A stretch of 52,831 bases of DNA from Chitinophagaceae bacterium (GTDB taxonomy: Bacteria > Bacteroidota > Bacteroidia > Chitinophagales > Chitinophagaceae). Position 1 is the first letter of the stretch. Each line of letters starts with the position of its first letter. A program made the translations under genes and the position numbers. The stretch lies in NCBI GenBank assembly GCA_947372105.1, contig CANBSH010000010.1, positions 1 through 52,831 of the forward strand, read 5' to 3'. This document shows, piece after piece, positions 18,251-26,548 of this stretch. Under the pieces are notes generated by a model that saw only the letters and a program-made list of their open reading frames with translations, did not search any database and was not told the origin of the DNA.

Positions 18251-20167
18251 CTAGACTTTTTCTGTCAACTCCAACCATCTTAATTCAGCGCTTTCCAATT
18301 CCTGATTCACTTTTGATAAAGCTTCTGTTAATTGAAGGATTTCATTATAATCTAAGCTGCTCGTATTTAATTTAGTTTCTAAACTTGTCTTCTCTTTTTC
18401 TAACTCAGGTAACCGCTTATTTAAATTTTCTAACTCATGCTTTTCTTTAAAAGTCATTTTTTCATTCGACTTTTTTACCTCGGGGGTCATTGGCTTGGGA
18501 GCCACTACCTCTTTTTCAGGCACTTTAAATTCTTTTGGCGTAGTGATATCAGAACTAAGCCCAGCAATGCTTTGCTTCGATTTTTCTAAAATACGATACT
18601 GTGTATAGTTTCCTGGATAATCTCGAATCACGCCATTCCCTTCAAATATGAATAGATGATCCACCAATTTATCCATGAAATATCGATCGTGCGATACTAA
18701 TAATACGCAACCAGCAAAATCAATTAAAAATTGTTCTAATACCGCCAAGGTGGGTAAATCTAAGTCGTTCGTAGGTTCATCTAAAATTAAAAAATTGGGA
18801 TTTTTAAATAGTATCGTTAATAATTGAAGTCTCTTTTTTTCACCCCCACTTAATGCGCTTAAATAAGTGTATTGTTTGTCCGGTGTAAATAAAAATAATT
18901 CTAAGAATTGTGCAGCACTTAAAGAACCCCCGCTGGCTAATGGAAAATTTTCGGCAAATGTTTTGAGGAATTCAATCACCCTCATATCTTTTTTATAAGT
19001 CAGCCCTTCCTGAGAAAAATGACCAAATACAATTGTTTCTCCTACATTTATTTTACCACTATCAGGCAAAGTGATTCCTTGCAAAATTTGCAAGAAAGTA
19101 GATTTCCCTACTCCATTTTTGCCTACTATTCCAATACGTTCTCCTTTACTGAAAGTATAATCAAAGCCTTTTAAAATAATATTATCAGCATAGGATTTAT
19201 ACACTTTTTTGGCTTCAATAATTTTACCTCCTAAGCGTGTCATCTTCATACCTAACTGCAAATTCGCTTCTTCAATTTTTTGTTTTGCCTTGGCTTCTAC
19301 TTCATAAAAATTATCTTGTCTACTTTTGCTTTTTGTGGTTCGCGCTTTAGGTTGCTTACGCATCCACTCTAATTCCTTTCGGAAAGTATTTTTAGCCTTG
19401 TCAATACTTGCCAATTCCGATTCTATACGAGCTGCTTTCTTTTCTAAATAATTTTCATAATCTCCTTTGTAGCTATACAAGTTTTCACGTTCTAATTCCC
19501 ATATCTCATCCGTCACTGATTCCAAAAAATATCTATCATGCGATACCAATAATAAAGTCACTTTTTCCTGCATTAAATAATTCTCCAACCATTCGATCAT
19601 ATTTAAATCCAAGTGATTGGTAGGCTCATCCATTAACAATAAAACATGCTTAGGCTCAAACCCTATTTGAATTAAAGTTTTAGCTAGAGAAACTCTTTTA
19701 CGTTGCCCCCCACTTAATTTGGAAACAGGCTGTTCTAAATGATTAATATTTAATTGCGTAAGGATCGTTTTAACTTTAGATTCAAAATCCCATGCATTAC
19801 GTTCTTCCATTTCCATAATAGCATCAGTGATCAAATTTTCATCTTCGGTTTCCATCGCCATTTCATATTGGCTAATCGCCTTCATGATAGGATGCTCCTG
19901 ATTAAAAATATTTTGAATAATACTCGCCGACTCCATGAAAATGGGTTCTTGCTCAAATAAAACCAAATGAACATCTTTGTGAATTTTAGCCACCCCCGAA
20001 TCGGGCACTTCCTTCCCCGATAAAATTCGCAGTAAAGTGGATTTTCCCACTCCATTACGTGCAATTAAAGCAATTCGATCGCCTTCATTGATGTTAAAAG
20101 AAATGCCTTTAAACAAAGGCTGGATGCCATAACTTTTTGTCAAATTTTCGACCGAAACATAATTCAT
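18251..20167 (-). CDS. ABC-F ATPase, Uup-like
   Basis: A soluble protein with two ATP-binding cassettes and no membrane segments, 638 residues. ABC-F proteins act on the ribosome. The first cassette has ARNGVGKST (36-44) and LSGGQRKR (151-158), followed by DEPTNHLD. The linker carries the basic segment ARTTKSKSRQDNF. The second cassette has GKNGVGKST, LSGGEKKR and DEPTNDLD. A C-terminal coiled coil of about 70 residues (MTFKEKHELENLNKRLPELE onward) identifies the Uup subgroup rather than EttA. The first glycine of the first Walker A motif is Ala, which I believe is common in this branch. The start is set by an ATG four bases after a -7 box. It is divergent from ispH. Confidence 0.92.
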   Translation of the reverse strand: MNYVSVENLTKSYGIQPLFKGISFNINEGDRIALIARNGVGKSTLLRILSGKEVPDSGVAKIHKDVHLVLFEQEPIFMESASIIQNIFNQEHPIMKAISQYEMAMETEDENLITDAIMEMEERNAWDFESKVKTILTQLNINHLEQPVSKLSGGQRKRVSLAKTLIQIGFEPKHVLLLMDEPTNHLDLNMIEWLENYLMQEKVTLLLVSHDRYFLESVTDEIWELERENLYSYKGDYENYLEKKAARIESELASIDKAKNTFRKELEWMRKQPKARTTKSKSRQDNFYEVEAKAKQKIEEANLQLGMKMTRLGGKIIEAKKVYKSYADNIILKGFDYTFSKGERIGIVGKNGVGKSTFLQILQGITLPDSGKINVGETIVFGHFSQEGLTYKKDMRVIEFLKTFAENFPLASGGSLSAAQFLELFLFTPDKQYTYLSALSGGEKKRLQLLTILFKNPNFLILDEPTNDLDLPTLAVLEQFLIDFAGCVLLVSHDRYFMDKLVDHLFIFEGNGVIRDYPGNYTQYRILEKSKQSIAGLSSDITTPKEFKVPEKEVVAPKPMTPEVKKSNEKMTFKEKHELENLNKRLPELEKEKTSLETKLNTSSLDYNEILQLTEALSKVNQELESAELRWLELTEKV

Positions 20168-20171
20168 GGCG

Positions 20172-20179
20172 CAAAGATA
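20172..20179 (-). promoter_or_regulatory. -7 box four bases before the ABC-F start codon
   Basis: TATCTTTG, then CGCC, then ATG on the minus strand. It is an exact TAnnTTTG match. With the usual distance to the transcription start, RNA would begin at or very near the start codon, giving a leaderless mRNA. Confidence 0.6.
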
Positions 20180-20252
20180 AGCGGGTACAAGGAGTTGTCC
20201 CCTTTTTTAAGATACTTTAGGCAAAAAATAGGGTAAAAACACATGAACAATG

Positions 20253-20260
20253 TACTTTTG
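20253..20260 (+). promoter_or_regulatory. Candidate -7 promoter box of ispH
   Basis: TACTTTTG matches TAnnTTTG and ends 28 bases before the ATG at 20289. Its position argues that an earlier in-frame ATG at 20250 is not in the transcript and supports the later start. Confidence 0.5.
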
Positions 20261-20288
20261 CCTTTGTTATACTATAAAAGCATTCAAG

Positions 20289-21512
20289 ATGAAGCAATTT
20301 GAAGTCCCTGTGGGTTATCGCAGTTCCTTAATTAGCGCTATAAAGCAGCAACGTAAGGAATTAGATAAACTTAAAAAGGATTTCACTCCTACTTTACTCG
20401 ATTTAGGGAAACTGAAGATTTATTTAGCAAGACATTTTGGGTTTTGTTACGGGGTCGAAAATGCCATTGAAATTGCATATAAAACCATTGAAGAAAATAA
20501 AGGCAAAAAAATATATCTCTTGAGTGAGATGATTCATAATCCTCAAGTGAACGCAAATTTAATTCAAAAAGGCGTTCAATTTTTACATGACACATTAGGA
20601 AACGAATTAATTCCATTGAGTAGTTTAACCCAGGATGATATTGTTATTATTCCTGCATTTGGAACGACACTTGAAATGGAACAAAAAATAAAATCCATTG
20701 GTATACAAATCGAAAAATATAATACGACTTGCCCCTTTGTAGAAAAGGTTTGGAATAGAGGAGATCAAATTGCACAAAAAGGATATTCTATCATTATCCA
20801 TGGAAAACCTAAGCACGAGGAAACAAGAGCTACTTTTTCACATGCAAGCGCTAACACGCCTTCTGTTATAGTGAATGATATGGAAGAAACTTTAACGCTC
20901 ATTCAAATCATGACAGGCGCTTTACCTCTTAGCGATTTTGAAAAACATTTCGGAACTAAATGCAGTAATGGATTTGACCCCAGCAAGGATTTGAATAAAA
21001 TTGGAGTCATTAATCAAACGACTCAATTAGCAACCGATACCCAAGCGATTTCGGATGTATTAAGAAATACAATGATTCAGCTACATGGGATGGAAAACAT
21101 CCAAGAACATTTTGCCGATACACGCGACACCTTATGCTACGCTACTAACGACAATCAATCAGCAGTCATCGGCTTACTGGAAGTCCCTGGCGATTTAGCT
21201 ATAGTGATGGGTGGAAAAAATAGCAGCAATAGTTCACACTTAGTAGAATTATGTGAAAATAAATTGACTACTTATTTTATTGATAGTGAAGATAAATTAT
21301 TGAGCGCAGTTCAATTACAACAAACCAATTGGAGGAATAAAGAAGAATCTTTGATCCAATCCTATTTGCCTTTAGATAAAGAAACAACCATATTAATGAC
21401 CAGTGGCGCCAGTTGTCCAGACACTGTGGTGGAAGCCACTATTCGAAAAATTGCTTCATTTTACCAAGTAGAAAATAATTTAGAAAAATTAATAGAAGAT
21501 TGGACACACTAA
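20289..21512 (+). CDS. ispH: 4-hydroxy-3-methylbut-2-enyl diphosphate reductase
   Basis: Last enzyme of the MEP isoprenoid pathway, a 4Fe-4S protein making IPP and DMAPP. At 407 residues it is the long form, with an N-terminal extension of about 40 residues compared with E. coli IspH. The three cluster cysteines are in FGFCYGVENA (Cys53), NTTCPFVEKVW (Cys148) and SGASCPD (Cys376). The start at 20289 is preferred over the ATG at 20250 because the latter overlaps a -7 box. It is divergent from the ABC-F gene and converges on cmk with only 8 bases between. Confidence 0.95.
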   Translation: MKQFEVPVGYRSSLISAIKQQRKELDKLKKDFTPTLLDLGKLKIYLARHFGFCYGVENAIEIAYKTIEENKGKKIYLLSEMIHNPQVNANLIQKGVQFLHDTLGNELIPLSSLTQDDIVIIPAFGTTLEMEQKIKSIGIQIEKYNTTCPFVEKVWNRGDQIAQKGYSIIIHGKPKHEETRATFSHASANTPSVIVNDMEETLTLIQIMTGALPLSDFEKHFGTKCSNGFDPSKDLNKIGVINQTTQLATDTQAISDVLRNTMIQLHGMENIQEHFADTRDTLCYATNDNQSAVIGLLEVPGDLAIVMGGKNSSNSSHLVELCENKLTTYFIDSEDKLLSAVQLQQTNWRNKEESLIQSYLPLDKETTILMTSGASCPDTVVEATIRKIASFYQVENNLEKLIEDWTH

Positions 21513-21520
21513 ATAGGGTC

Positions 21521-22204
21521 TTAACCAATCACTTCTTTTACCCAAGAAATAGCTAAATTGAATTGTTCTTCACGTGTCATATTGGAATTATCCAACACTC
21601 TTGCATCCTCCGCTTGACGCAAAGGACTATGTTCACGTGTAGTATCTATCAAATCACGATGTTGTAAATTTTGGGCGATTTCCTCACGAGTCACTTTTGA
21701 ATTGGTTGCGCTTAACTCTAAATATCTTCTTTGAATTCGTATAGCAGGATCGGCAGTCACAAATATTTTTAATGCTGCATTCGGAAATACGACTGTGCCA
21801 ATATCACGTCCATCCATCACAATCCCTTTATCTTTTCCCATTTCATGTTGTTGTGCAACAGCAAATGAACGCACTTCGCTAATGGCTGCCACCTCACTCA
21901 CTTTTTGACTCACTCTCATTTCTCTAATTTCTAGTTCCACATTTTCATCATTTAAATACATGTCACTTTTAGCTGTTTGTGCATTGTACTTAAAATATAA
22001 TTTAATTTGAGTTAAGGCTTCAATGACTTTAGAAGTGTCATTGAAATCAATTTGATGTCGCAATAAATACAAAGCAATAGCACGATACATGGCGCCTGTA
22101 TCAATAAATACATAGGCTAAATGGGCAGCTAAAGCTTTCGCTAAAGTGCTCTTCCCACATGAAGAGTAACCATCTACCGCAATGATTATTTTGGATGTAC
22201 TCAT
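21521..22204 (-). CDS. cmk: Cytidylate kinase
   Basis: Phosphorylates CMP/dCMP to the diphosphates using ATP. The 227-residue protein has the P-loop DGYSSCGKST (11-20), DTGAMYRA, the GRDIGTVVFPNA nucleotide-binding motif (near 132-143), and the lid RDLIDTTREHSPLRQAEDA. The start ATG shares one base with the mrp stop (TAATG), so the gene is translationally coupled to mrp upstream. It converges on ispH. Confidence 0.96.
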   Translation of the reverse strand: MSTSKIIIAVDGYSSCGKSTLAKALAAHLAYVFIDTGAMYRAIALYLLRHQIDFNDTSKVIEALTQIKLYFKYNAQTAKSDMYLNDENVELEIREMRVSQKVSEVAAISEVRSFAVAQQHEMGKDKGIVMDGRDIGTVVFPNAALKIFVTADPAIRIQRRYLELSATNSKVTREEIAQNLQHRDLIDTTREHSPLRQAEDARVLDNSNMTREEQFNLAISWVKEVIG

Positions 22205-23295
22205 TATGCTACTGTAATAGTTTGTGTTTGGGGTAAATTAGCATTTCGAATTGCAATTTGTCGCACTGCTTGCGAAACCACTAATCTTAATGCCTCTTTC
22301 GAAACCTCATCCTGGCCTACCATTGCAGGCACCCCTTCGTCACCGCCTTCACGAATGGATTGCACTAAAGGTATTTGTCCTAAAAATGCTAAATCGTATT
22401 CACTTGCTAAATTCTTGCCTCCTTCTTTTCCAAATAAATAATATTTATTTTCAGGAAGTTCTGCTGGTGTGAAGTAAGCCATGTTTTCTACTAATCCAAT
22501 AATAGGCACTTTTATATTGGCTTGACCAAACATAGCAATTGCTTTTTTAGCATCCGCTAATGCCACAGTTTGCGGGGTTGTTACAATCACCACACCCGTC
22601 ACAGGAACTGTTTGCATAATAGTTAAATGTATATCACCTGTACCCGGCGGCATATCAATCACTAAATAATCTAATTCACCCCAATCTACATCCGTAATAA
22701 ATTGACGAATCGCACTACTTGCCATAGGACCTCTCCAAACCACAGCATCTTTTTCATCTACCAACAAACCAATGCTCATTAATCTAATTCCGTATTTTTC
22801 AATTGGTAAAATAATTCCTTTCCCATTATCATCTTTCATTAAAGGACGTTGCCCTCTTACGCCAAACATAATAGGCACACTAGGTCCATAAATATCGGCA
22901 TCCATCAAACCTACTTTGGCACCCCCTTCGGCTAATGCTAAAGCTAAATTAGCAGAAACGGTACTTTTCCCTACACCTCCTTTTCCACTCACGACTGCAA
23001 TAATATTTTTGACATTGGCCAAAACGGTTTCTTCGCTTTTACGCAAACTCGTTGTATTAGAAGTAAAGGAGACTGTTATTTGTGCTTCTTTATTGACTAA
23101 TAATTTAATGGCGTTTTCACAAGCATTCTTCATTAAATCCTTCATGGGACAGGCAGGCGTGGTAAGTACAATCGTGAAACTTACTTTGTTCCCGTCAATG
23201 GATAAATCCTTAATCATATTTAGGGTTACTAAATCCTTACCTAAATCTGGCTCCTGCACATTACTCAATGCTTTCAATACCGACTCAACTGTCAT
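22204..23295 (-). CDS. mrp: Mrp/ApbC-family iron-sulfur carrier ATPase
   Basis: A P-loop NTPase of the Mrp/NBP35 family that carries or transfers Fe-S clusters in the cytosol. Residues 1-90 form an N-terminal MIP18/DUF59 domain (VQEPDLGKDLVTLNMI, then TPACPMKD). The deviant Walker A is SGKGGVGKST (103-112), followed by DADIYGPS and DMPPGTGD. The usual C-terminal CxxC after ENMAYF is absent: the segment reads ENMAYFTPAELPENKYYLFG. This substitution is, as I recall, usual in Bacteroidota Mrp, but it removes the classical cluster ligands. It is the first gene of an mrp-cmk pair overlapping by one base. A TAACTTTG box lies 34 bases upstream. Confidence 0.93.
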   Translation of the reverse strand: MTVESVLKALSNVQEPDLGKDLVTLNMIKDLSIDGNKVSFTIVLTTPACPMKDLMKNACENAIKLLVNKEAQITVSFTSNTTSLRKSEETVLANVKNIIAVVSGKGGVGKSTVSANLALALAEGGAKVGLMDADIYGPSVPIMFGVRGQRPLMKDDNGKGIILPIEKYGIRLMSIGLLVDEKDAVVWRGPMASSAIRQFITDVDWGELDYLVIDMPPGTGDIHLTIMQTVPVTGVVIVTTPQTVALADAKKAIAMFGQANIKVPIIGLVENMAYFTPAELPENKYYLFGKEGGKNLASEYDLAFLGQIPLVQSIREGGDEGVPAMVGQDEVSKEALRLVVSQAVRQIAIRNANLPQTQTITVA

Positions 23296-23329
23296 TTTGG
23301 AAGTTTATGTTAAAAAAAATAAAGTCACG

Positions 23330-23337
23330 CAAAGTTA
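23330..23337 (-). promoter_or_regulatory. Candidate -7 promoter box of mrp-cmk
   Basis: TAACTTTG on the minus strand, exact TAnnTTTG, 34 bases upstream of the mrp ATG in the divergent gap with the exported-protein gene. Confidence 0.5.
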
Positions 23338-23445
23338 AGCCTCCATGCGCTTATTTTGTGGTTTTAAACCCAGGATTTGATATTTTTATAACAAAACAAG
23401 CATTTTAAAGGCTAAATTTATGGCCCCTTTTAAAGGAATGCATCT

Positions 23446-23453
23446 TAATTTTG
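23446..23453 (+). promoter_or_regulatory. -7 box seven bases before the exported-protein start
   Basis: TAATTTTG, then seven bases, then the ATG at 23461. It is an exact TAnnTTTG match, and the spacing predicts a leaderless or very short-leader transcript. Confidence 0.5.
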
Positions 23454-23460
23454 TACCCAC

Positions 23461-24114
23461 ATGCGACAACTCGTTTTTTCCCTTTTTATCACTTGCTCCC
23501 TTTTGTGGAATTTGTCTGCCCAAGGGCAAACCAAAGCGCCTGATATTTATCGCGATTCGGTGGTTCAATTATATGGCGTGATCATGACAGCCGATAGTTT
23601 AAAAGCCATCCCTTTTGCCAGTGTGGTGGTAAATAAAAAAGGAAGAGGAACCATTACTAATAATGACGGGGTATTTTCCATCGCAGTCAATAAAGGAGAG
23701 CAAATTGTTTTTTCATGCATTGGATTTAAAGACAGAACCATTTCCATTCCAGCAAGTTTAGAAGGAAACCAATACAGTGTGATTCAATTAATGGTGAACG
23801 ATACTAATTTTTTACCTGCCACTATTTTAAAACCGAGACCTACACGTGCACAATTTGAAAGAGATTTTGTGAATGCGAAAGTGGATGAAGATATGTATGA
23901 GACCGCCAGAAAAAATACAAGCGCTAGTCAAAAAAGAATCATCTTATCTAGTTTACCTTATGATGGAAAAGAAGCGGTGGGAGCTTCCTTAAATCAACAG
24001 GCCTCTAAATATTATTATTCCGGTCAGTTACCTCCAATGAATATTCTAAATCCCGCAGCATGGAAAAGTTTTATTAATTCCTGGAAACGAGGAGATTATA
24101 AATCGAAAAGATAA
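23461..24114 (+). CDS. Exported protein with carboxypeptidase-regulatory-like domain
   Basis: A 217-residue secreted or periplasmic protein. A signal peptide (1 to about 22, ending SAQGQ) is followed by a CarboxypepD_reg-like beta-sandwich (about 36-105) with the pattern IPFASVVVNKKGRGTITNND, then GVFSIAV and IVFSCIGF, as seen at the N-terminus of SusC-type receptors. Here it is a stand-alone domain with a C-terminal region of about 110 residues of unknown fold. Its role is not known; it may be a cell-envelope adaptor. It is 5 bases upstream of the 3-hydroxybutyryl-CoA dehydrogenase gene and probably shares its transcript, although no functional link is evident. Confidence 0.82.
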   Translation: MRQLVFSLFITCSLLWNLSAQGQTKAPDIYRDSVVQLYGVIMTADSLKAIPFASVVVNKKGRGTITNNDGVFSIAVNKGEQIVFSCIGFKDRTISIPASLEGNQYSVIQLMVNDTNFLPATILKPRPTRAQFERDFVNAKVDEDMYETARKNTSASQKRIILSSLPYDGKEAVGASLNQQASKYYYSGQLPPMNILNPAAWKSFINSWKRGDYKSKR

Positions 24115-24119
24115 AAGCT

Positions 24120-24974
24120 ATGAAAACTATTGCAGTCATTGGTGCTGGCACGATGGGAAACGGGATTGCACATGTTTTTGCACAAAATGGTTTTCAGGTA
24201 CATTTAATTGATACGCAGGAATCTGCTTTACAAAAAGCGCTAGCTACGATTGACAAAAATTTGGACCGTCAAATAGCAAAAAATACAATTACACAAGAGC
24301 AAAAAATAAAAACCTTATTAGCTATCACCACCTATCAGAATATTGAAGATGGGGTGACAGCTGCCAATATGGTGATTGAAGCCGCTACTGAAAATGTAGA
24401 AATTAAAAAAAGCATTTTCAAAGCCATGGATACCTTCGCCCCGCCAGATTGCATATTAGCTACTAATACTTCCTCTATCTCTATCACCGAATTAGGTGCA
24501 GTCACTCAACGTCCCGAAAAAGTAATTGGAATGCACTTCATGAATCCAGTACCCGTGATGAAATTGGTTGAAATTATTCATAGCAAACACACATTACCTG
24601 AAGTCACTCAAACCATAGTATCTCTCACCGAACAATTAGGCAAAGTACCTTGTGTTGTAAAAGATTTTCCTGGCTTTATATCCAATCGAATTTTAATGCC
24701 TATGATTAATGAAGCTATCATTGCTTTATCCGAAGGCGTGAGTGATGTGGCAACGATTGATCAAATTATGAAATTGGGAATGGCGCATCCCATGGGACCA
24801 CTTCAACTTGCCGATTATATTGGATTAGATGTTTGTCGCAATATTTTAATCATACTACAGGAAGGATTCAATAATATTAAATACGCTCCAAGTCCTTTGT
24901 TAGTTAAAATGGTAGAAGAAGGAAAACTAGGTGTAAAATCGGGAGAAGGTTTTTATAAATATGGGGCAGTGTAA
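24120..24974 (+). CDS. 3-hydroxybutyryl-CoA dehydrogenase
   Basis: NAD(P)-dependent oxidation of 3-hydroxyacyl-CoA, in butanoate metabolism or beta-oxidation. The 284-residue length is that of stand-alone Hbd/PaaH enzymes. The N-terminal Rossmann fold has GAGTMGNGIA (8-17). The catalytic region contains TNTSSIS and GMHFMNPVPVMKLVEI with the active-site His, paired with Glu of the latter segment. The C-terminal dimerisation domain includes KDFPGFISNRILMP and GMAHPMGPLQLADYIGLD. It is complete. No thiolase or crotonase is next to it. Confidence 0.93.
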   Translation: MKTIAVIGAGTMGNGIAHVFAQNGFQVHLIDTQESALQKALATIDKNLDRQIAKNTITQEQKIKTLLAITTYQNIEDGVTAANMVIEAATENVEIKKSIFKAMDTFAPPDCILATNTSSISITELGAVTQRPEKVIGMHFMNPVPVMKLVEIIHSKHTLPEVTQTIVSLTEQLGKVPCVVKDFPGFISNRILMPMINEAIIALSEGVSDVATIDQIMKLGMAHPMGPLQLADYIGLDVCRNILIILQEGFNNIKYAPSPLLVKMVEEGKLGVKSGEGFYKYGAV

Positions 24975-24999
24975 GTAATTTCTTTTTTTGACATATTTT

Positions 25000-25045
25000 T
25001 TAGTTATATCTTTTTTGCTAAATCTTTTTTGCTAAATATAACTAA
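25000..25045. repeat. Inverted repeat enclosing a perfect 14-bp tandem duplication
   Basis: TTAGTTATAT (25000-25009) pairs perfectly with ATATAACTAA (25036-25045). Between them TCTTTTTTGCTAAA occurs twice in direct tandem (25009-25022, 25023-25036). It lies between convergent 3-hydroxybutyryl-CoA dehydrogenase and yigZ genes and may act as a terminator region, though it lacks a GC-rich stem. Confidence 0.75.
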
Positions 25046-25048
25046 TCA

Positions 25049-25648
25049 CTAAAGCTCTAAAGAGTAAGTAACACCTTGCAAGTCATTGAACTTATTAATG
25101 ACTTCCTCTAGCCTTGCCTTTGGCACTCCTATTTTTAATCTCACAAATAAAGATGCGGACTGATCTATCACACTAATTTGATATTGTTTTACGACCATCA
25201 TCACTTCATTCATAAGTTGATAATCAAAATTTAAAACATACTCCACTTCTACCGACTTTTGAATAATAGGCGCCAATTGTAAAGCCAAACTAGTGGCTGT
25301 CTTATACGCATTTATCAATCCGGGTACACCTAATAAACTACCTCCAAAATATCTTACCACCACCACCATGATATTAGTTAATTGTTTACTATCAATTTGG
25401 CCTAATATAGGTCTGCCAGCTGATCCAGAAGGCTCTCCGTCATCACTCACTCTAAAAGTAGATCCATCTACACCAATACGATACGCTAAACAATGATGTA
25501 CTGCTTTGGGGTGTTCTTTTTTTAATTGTGCTAGATTTTTTTTACAAGCATCAATACTTGTAACAGGAAAGCTGTATGCAATAAACTTACTGCCTCTGTC
25601 CTTAAATTCTGCAACTGCAGTTTGCGCTATGGTATTATAATAAAATAT
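25049..25648 (-). CDS. yigZ: YigZ/IMPACT-family protein with apparent ATA start
   Basis: Conserved family related to eukaryotic IMPACT; function in bacteria is not settled. The open frame encodes about 199 residues, the normal YigZ length. An N-terminal domain has EFKDRGSKFIAYSFPV and HHCLAYRIG, then SDDGEPSGSAGRPIL and VRYFGGSLLGVPGLI, and a C-terminal DUF1949-like ferredoxin fold. No in-frame ATG, GTG or TTG lies between the upstream stop (25658-25660) and the conserved N-terminal block; the first such codon is GTG at 25450, which would delete a third of the protein. An ATA at 25646-25648 lies exactly four bases after a -7 box, where other genes here have ATG, so I take it as the probable start. 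A second ATA at 25628-25630 is possible. Confidence 0.78.
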   Translation of the reverse strand: MFYYNTIAQTAVAEFKDRGSKFIAYSFPVTSIDACKKNLAQLKKEHPKAVHHCLAYRIGVDGSTFRVSDDGEPSGSAGRPILGQIDSKQLTNIMVVVVRYFGGSLLGVPGLINAYKTATSLALQLAPIIQKSVEVEYVLNFDYQLMNEVMMVVKQYQISVIDQSASLFVRLKIGVPKARLEEVINKFNDLQGVTYSLEL

Positions 25649-25656
25649 AGCGCAAA
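25621..25656. promoter_or_regulatory. Perfect 10-bp inverted repeat over the yigZ start
   Basis: TTTGCGCTAT (25621-25630) and ATAGCGCAAA (25647-25656) flank a 16-base AT-rich loop. One arm overlaps the yigZ -7 box and the proposed ATA start. It could be a repressor site or, in RNA or DNA, a hairpin controlling initiation. Confidence 0.7.
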
Positions 25657-25660
25657 GTTA
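25653..25660 (-). promoter_or_regulatory. -7 box of yigZ
   Basis: TAACTTTG, then CGCT, then ATA on the minus strand. The box is an exact TAnnTTTG match and is positioned as in the fmt, ABC-F and RlpA-like genes, which read ATG at the same place. Confidence 0.55.
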
Positions 25661-25663
25661 CTC

Positions 25664-25697
25664 CATAATGCGTAATCATTAGTAACATTGCATTATG
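25664..25697. repeat. 8-bp inverted repeat ending on the prmC start codon
   Basis: CATAATGC (25664-25671) and GCATTATG (25690-25697) are perfectly complementary with an 18-base spacer. The right arm includes the prmC ATG. Together with the adjacent yigZ dyad it fills the divergent yigZ-prmC gap with two consecutive inverted repeats. Confidence 0.6.
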
Positions 25698-26546
25698 CGT
25701 TTAGAAGAGATCAAACAAAATATCAAAAAACAATTGGCCAACAGTTACGAACCTGTTGAACTAAATAGTTTATTGCCCTTATTTATTGAACATATAACAG
25801 GCTGGAATCAAGTACAACAAGTCATACATCAAAATGAAGAAATGTTACCAGAATGGGAAAAAGCATTTCAAGAAGGCATCCTTCAATTGGCACAAGGCAA
25901 ACCCATTCAATACATCATTGGTAAGTCTTGGTTTTTGGGGAATGACTATTTTGTGAATGAATCCGTTTTAATACCCCGACCAGAAACTGAGGAATTAGTG
26001 GAATGGGTTTCCGAATATGCTCAAATTATAAATAAGCCATTACATATTGCAGACATCGGTACTGGTTCGGGATGTATTGCCATTGCACTTTCACTTTTAT
26101 TGCCAGATGCAACAGTCACTGGCATTGATATTAGTGAAGACGCATTAAAGGTCGCCAAAAAAAATGCAACTGCATTAACCGCCAATGTGGAATGGGTACA
26201 ACAGGATATATTAATGTCCGCCTCTCTCCCAGCAAATTACGATATCATTGTGAGCAACCCTCCCTATATTCCATTACGTGAAAAAGCAACTATGCAGGAT
26301 CAAGTCACCCTACATGAGCCCGACATTGCTTTATTTGTTACGAATGAAGATCCATTAATTTTTTATAAAATGATTGCCCGTTTAGGAAAGCAAGCATTGA
26401 ATAAAAATGGACAACTATTTTTTGAAATTCATTATGATCAAGGACCTGCACTCTTGAAATTGCTAGACGAAATGAATTATCATGCAGAATTACGCCAAGA
26501 CATGTTTGGAAAAGATAGAATGATTCGTGCTAGTTTAAAGAAATAA
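25695..26546 (+). CDS. prmC: Release-factor glutamine N5-methyltransferase
   Basis: Methylates the glutamine of the GGQ motif in class I release factors RF1 and RF2 using S-adenosylmethionine. 283 residues: an N-terminal helical release-factor-binding domain (1-90), IPRPETEEL (93-101), the SAM-binding motif ADIGTGSGCIAI (119-130), and the NPPY motif (188-191) that holds the substrate glutamine amide. It is divergent from yigZ and ends 2 bases before the convergent exbD gene. The partner prfA is not in this window. Confidence 0.95.
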   Translation: MRLEEIKQNIKKQLANSYEPVELNSLLPLFIEHITGWNQVQQVIHQNEEMLPEWEKAFQEGILQLAQGKPIQYIIGKSWFLGNDYFVNESVLIPRPETEELVEWVSEYAQIINKPLHIADIGTGSGCIAIALSLLLPDATVTGIDISEDALKVAKKNATALTANVEWVQQDILMSASLPANYDIIVSNPPYIPLREKATMQDQVTLHEPDIALFVTNEDPLIFYKMIARLGKQALNKNGQLFFEIHYDQGPALLKLLDEMNYHAELRQDMFGKDRMIRASLKK

Positions 26547-26548
26547 AC

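Noticed and set aside
20250..20288. Upstream ATG giving a 13-residue longer IspH
   Set aside because: It overlaps a -7 box and encodes unconserved residues (MYFCLCYTIKAFK); the ATG at 20289 is favoured.
22916..23338. 140-codon open frame antisense to mrp
   Set aside because: It lies opposite the conserved P-loop domain of mrp, has no recognisable domain and no independent promoter or start context.
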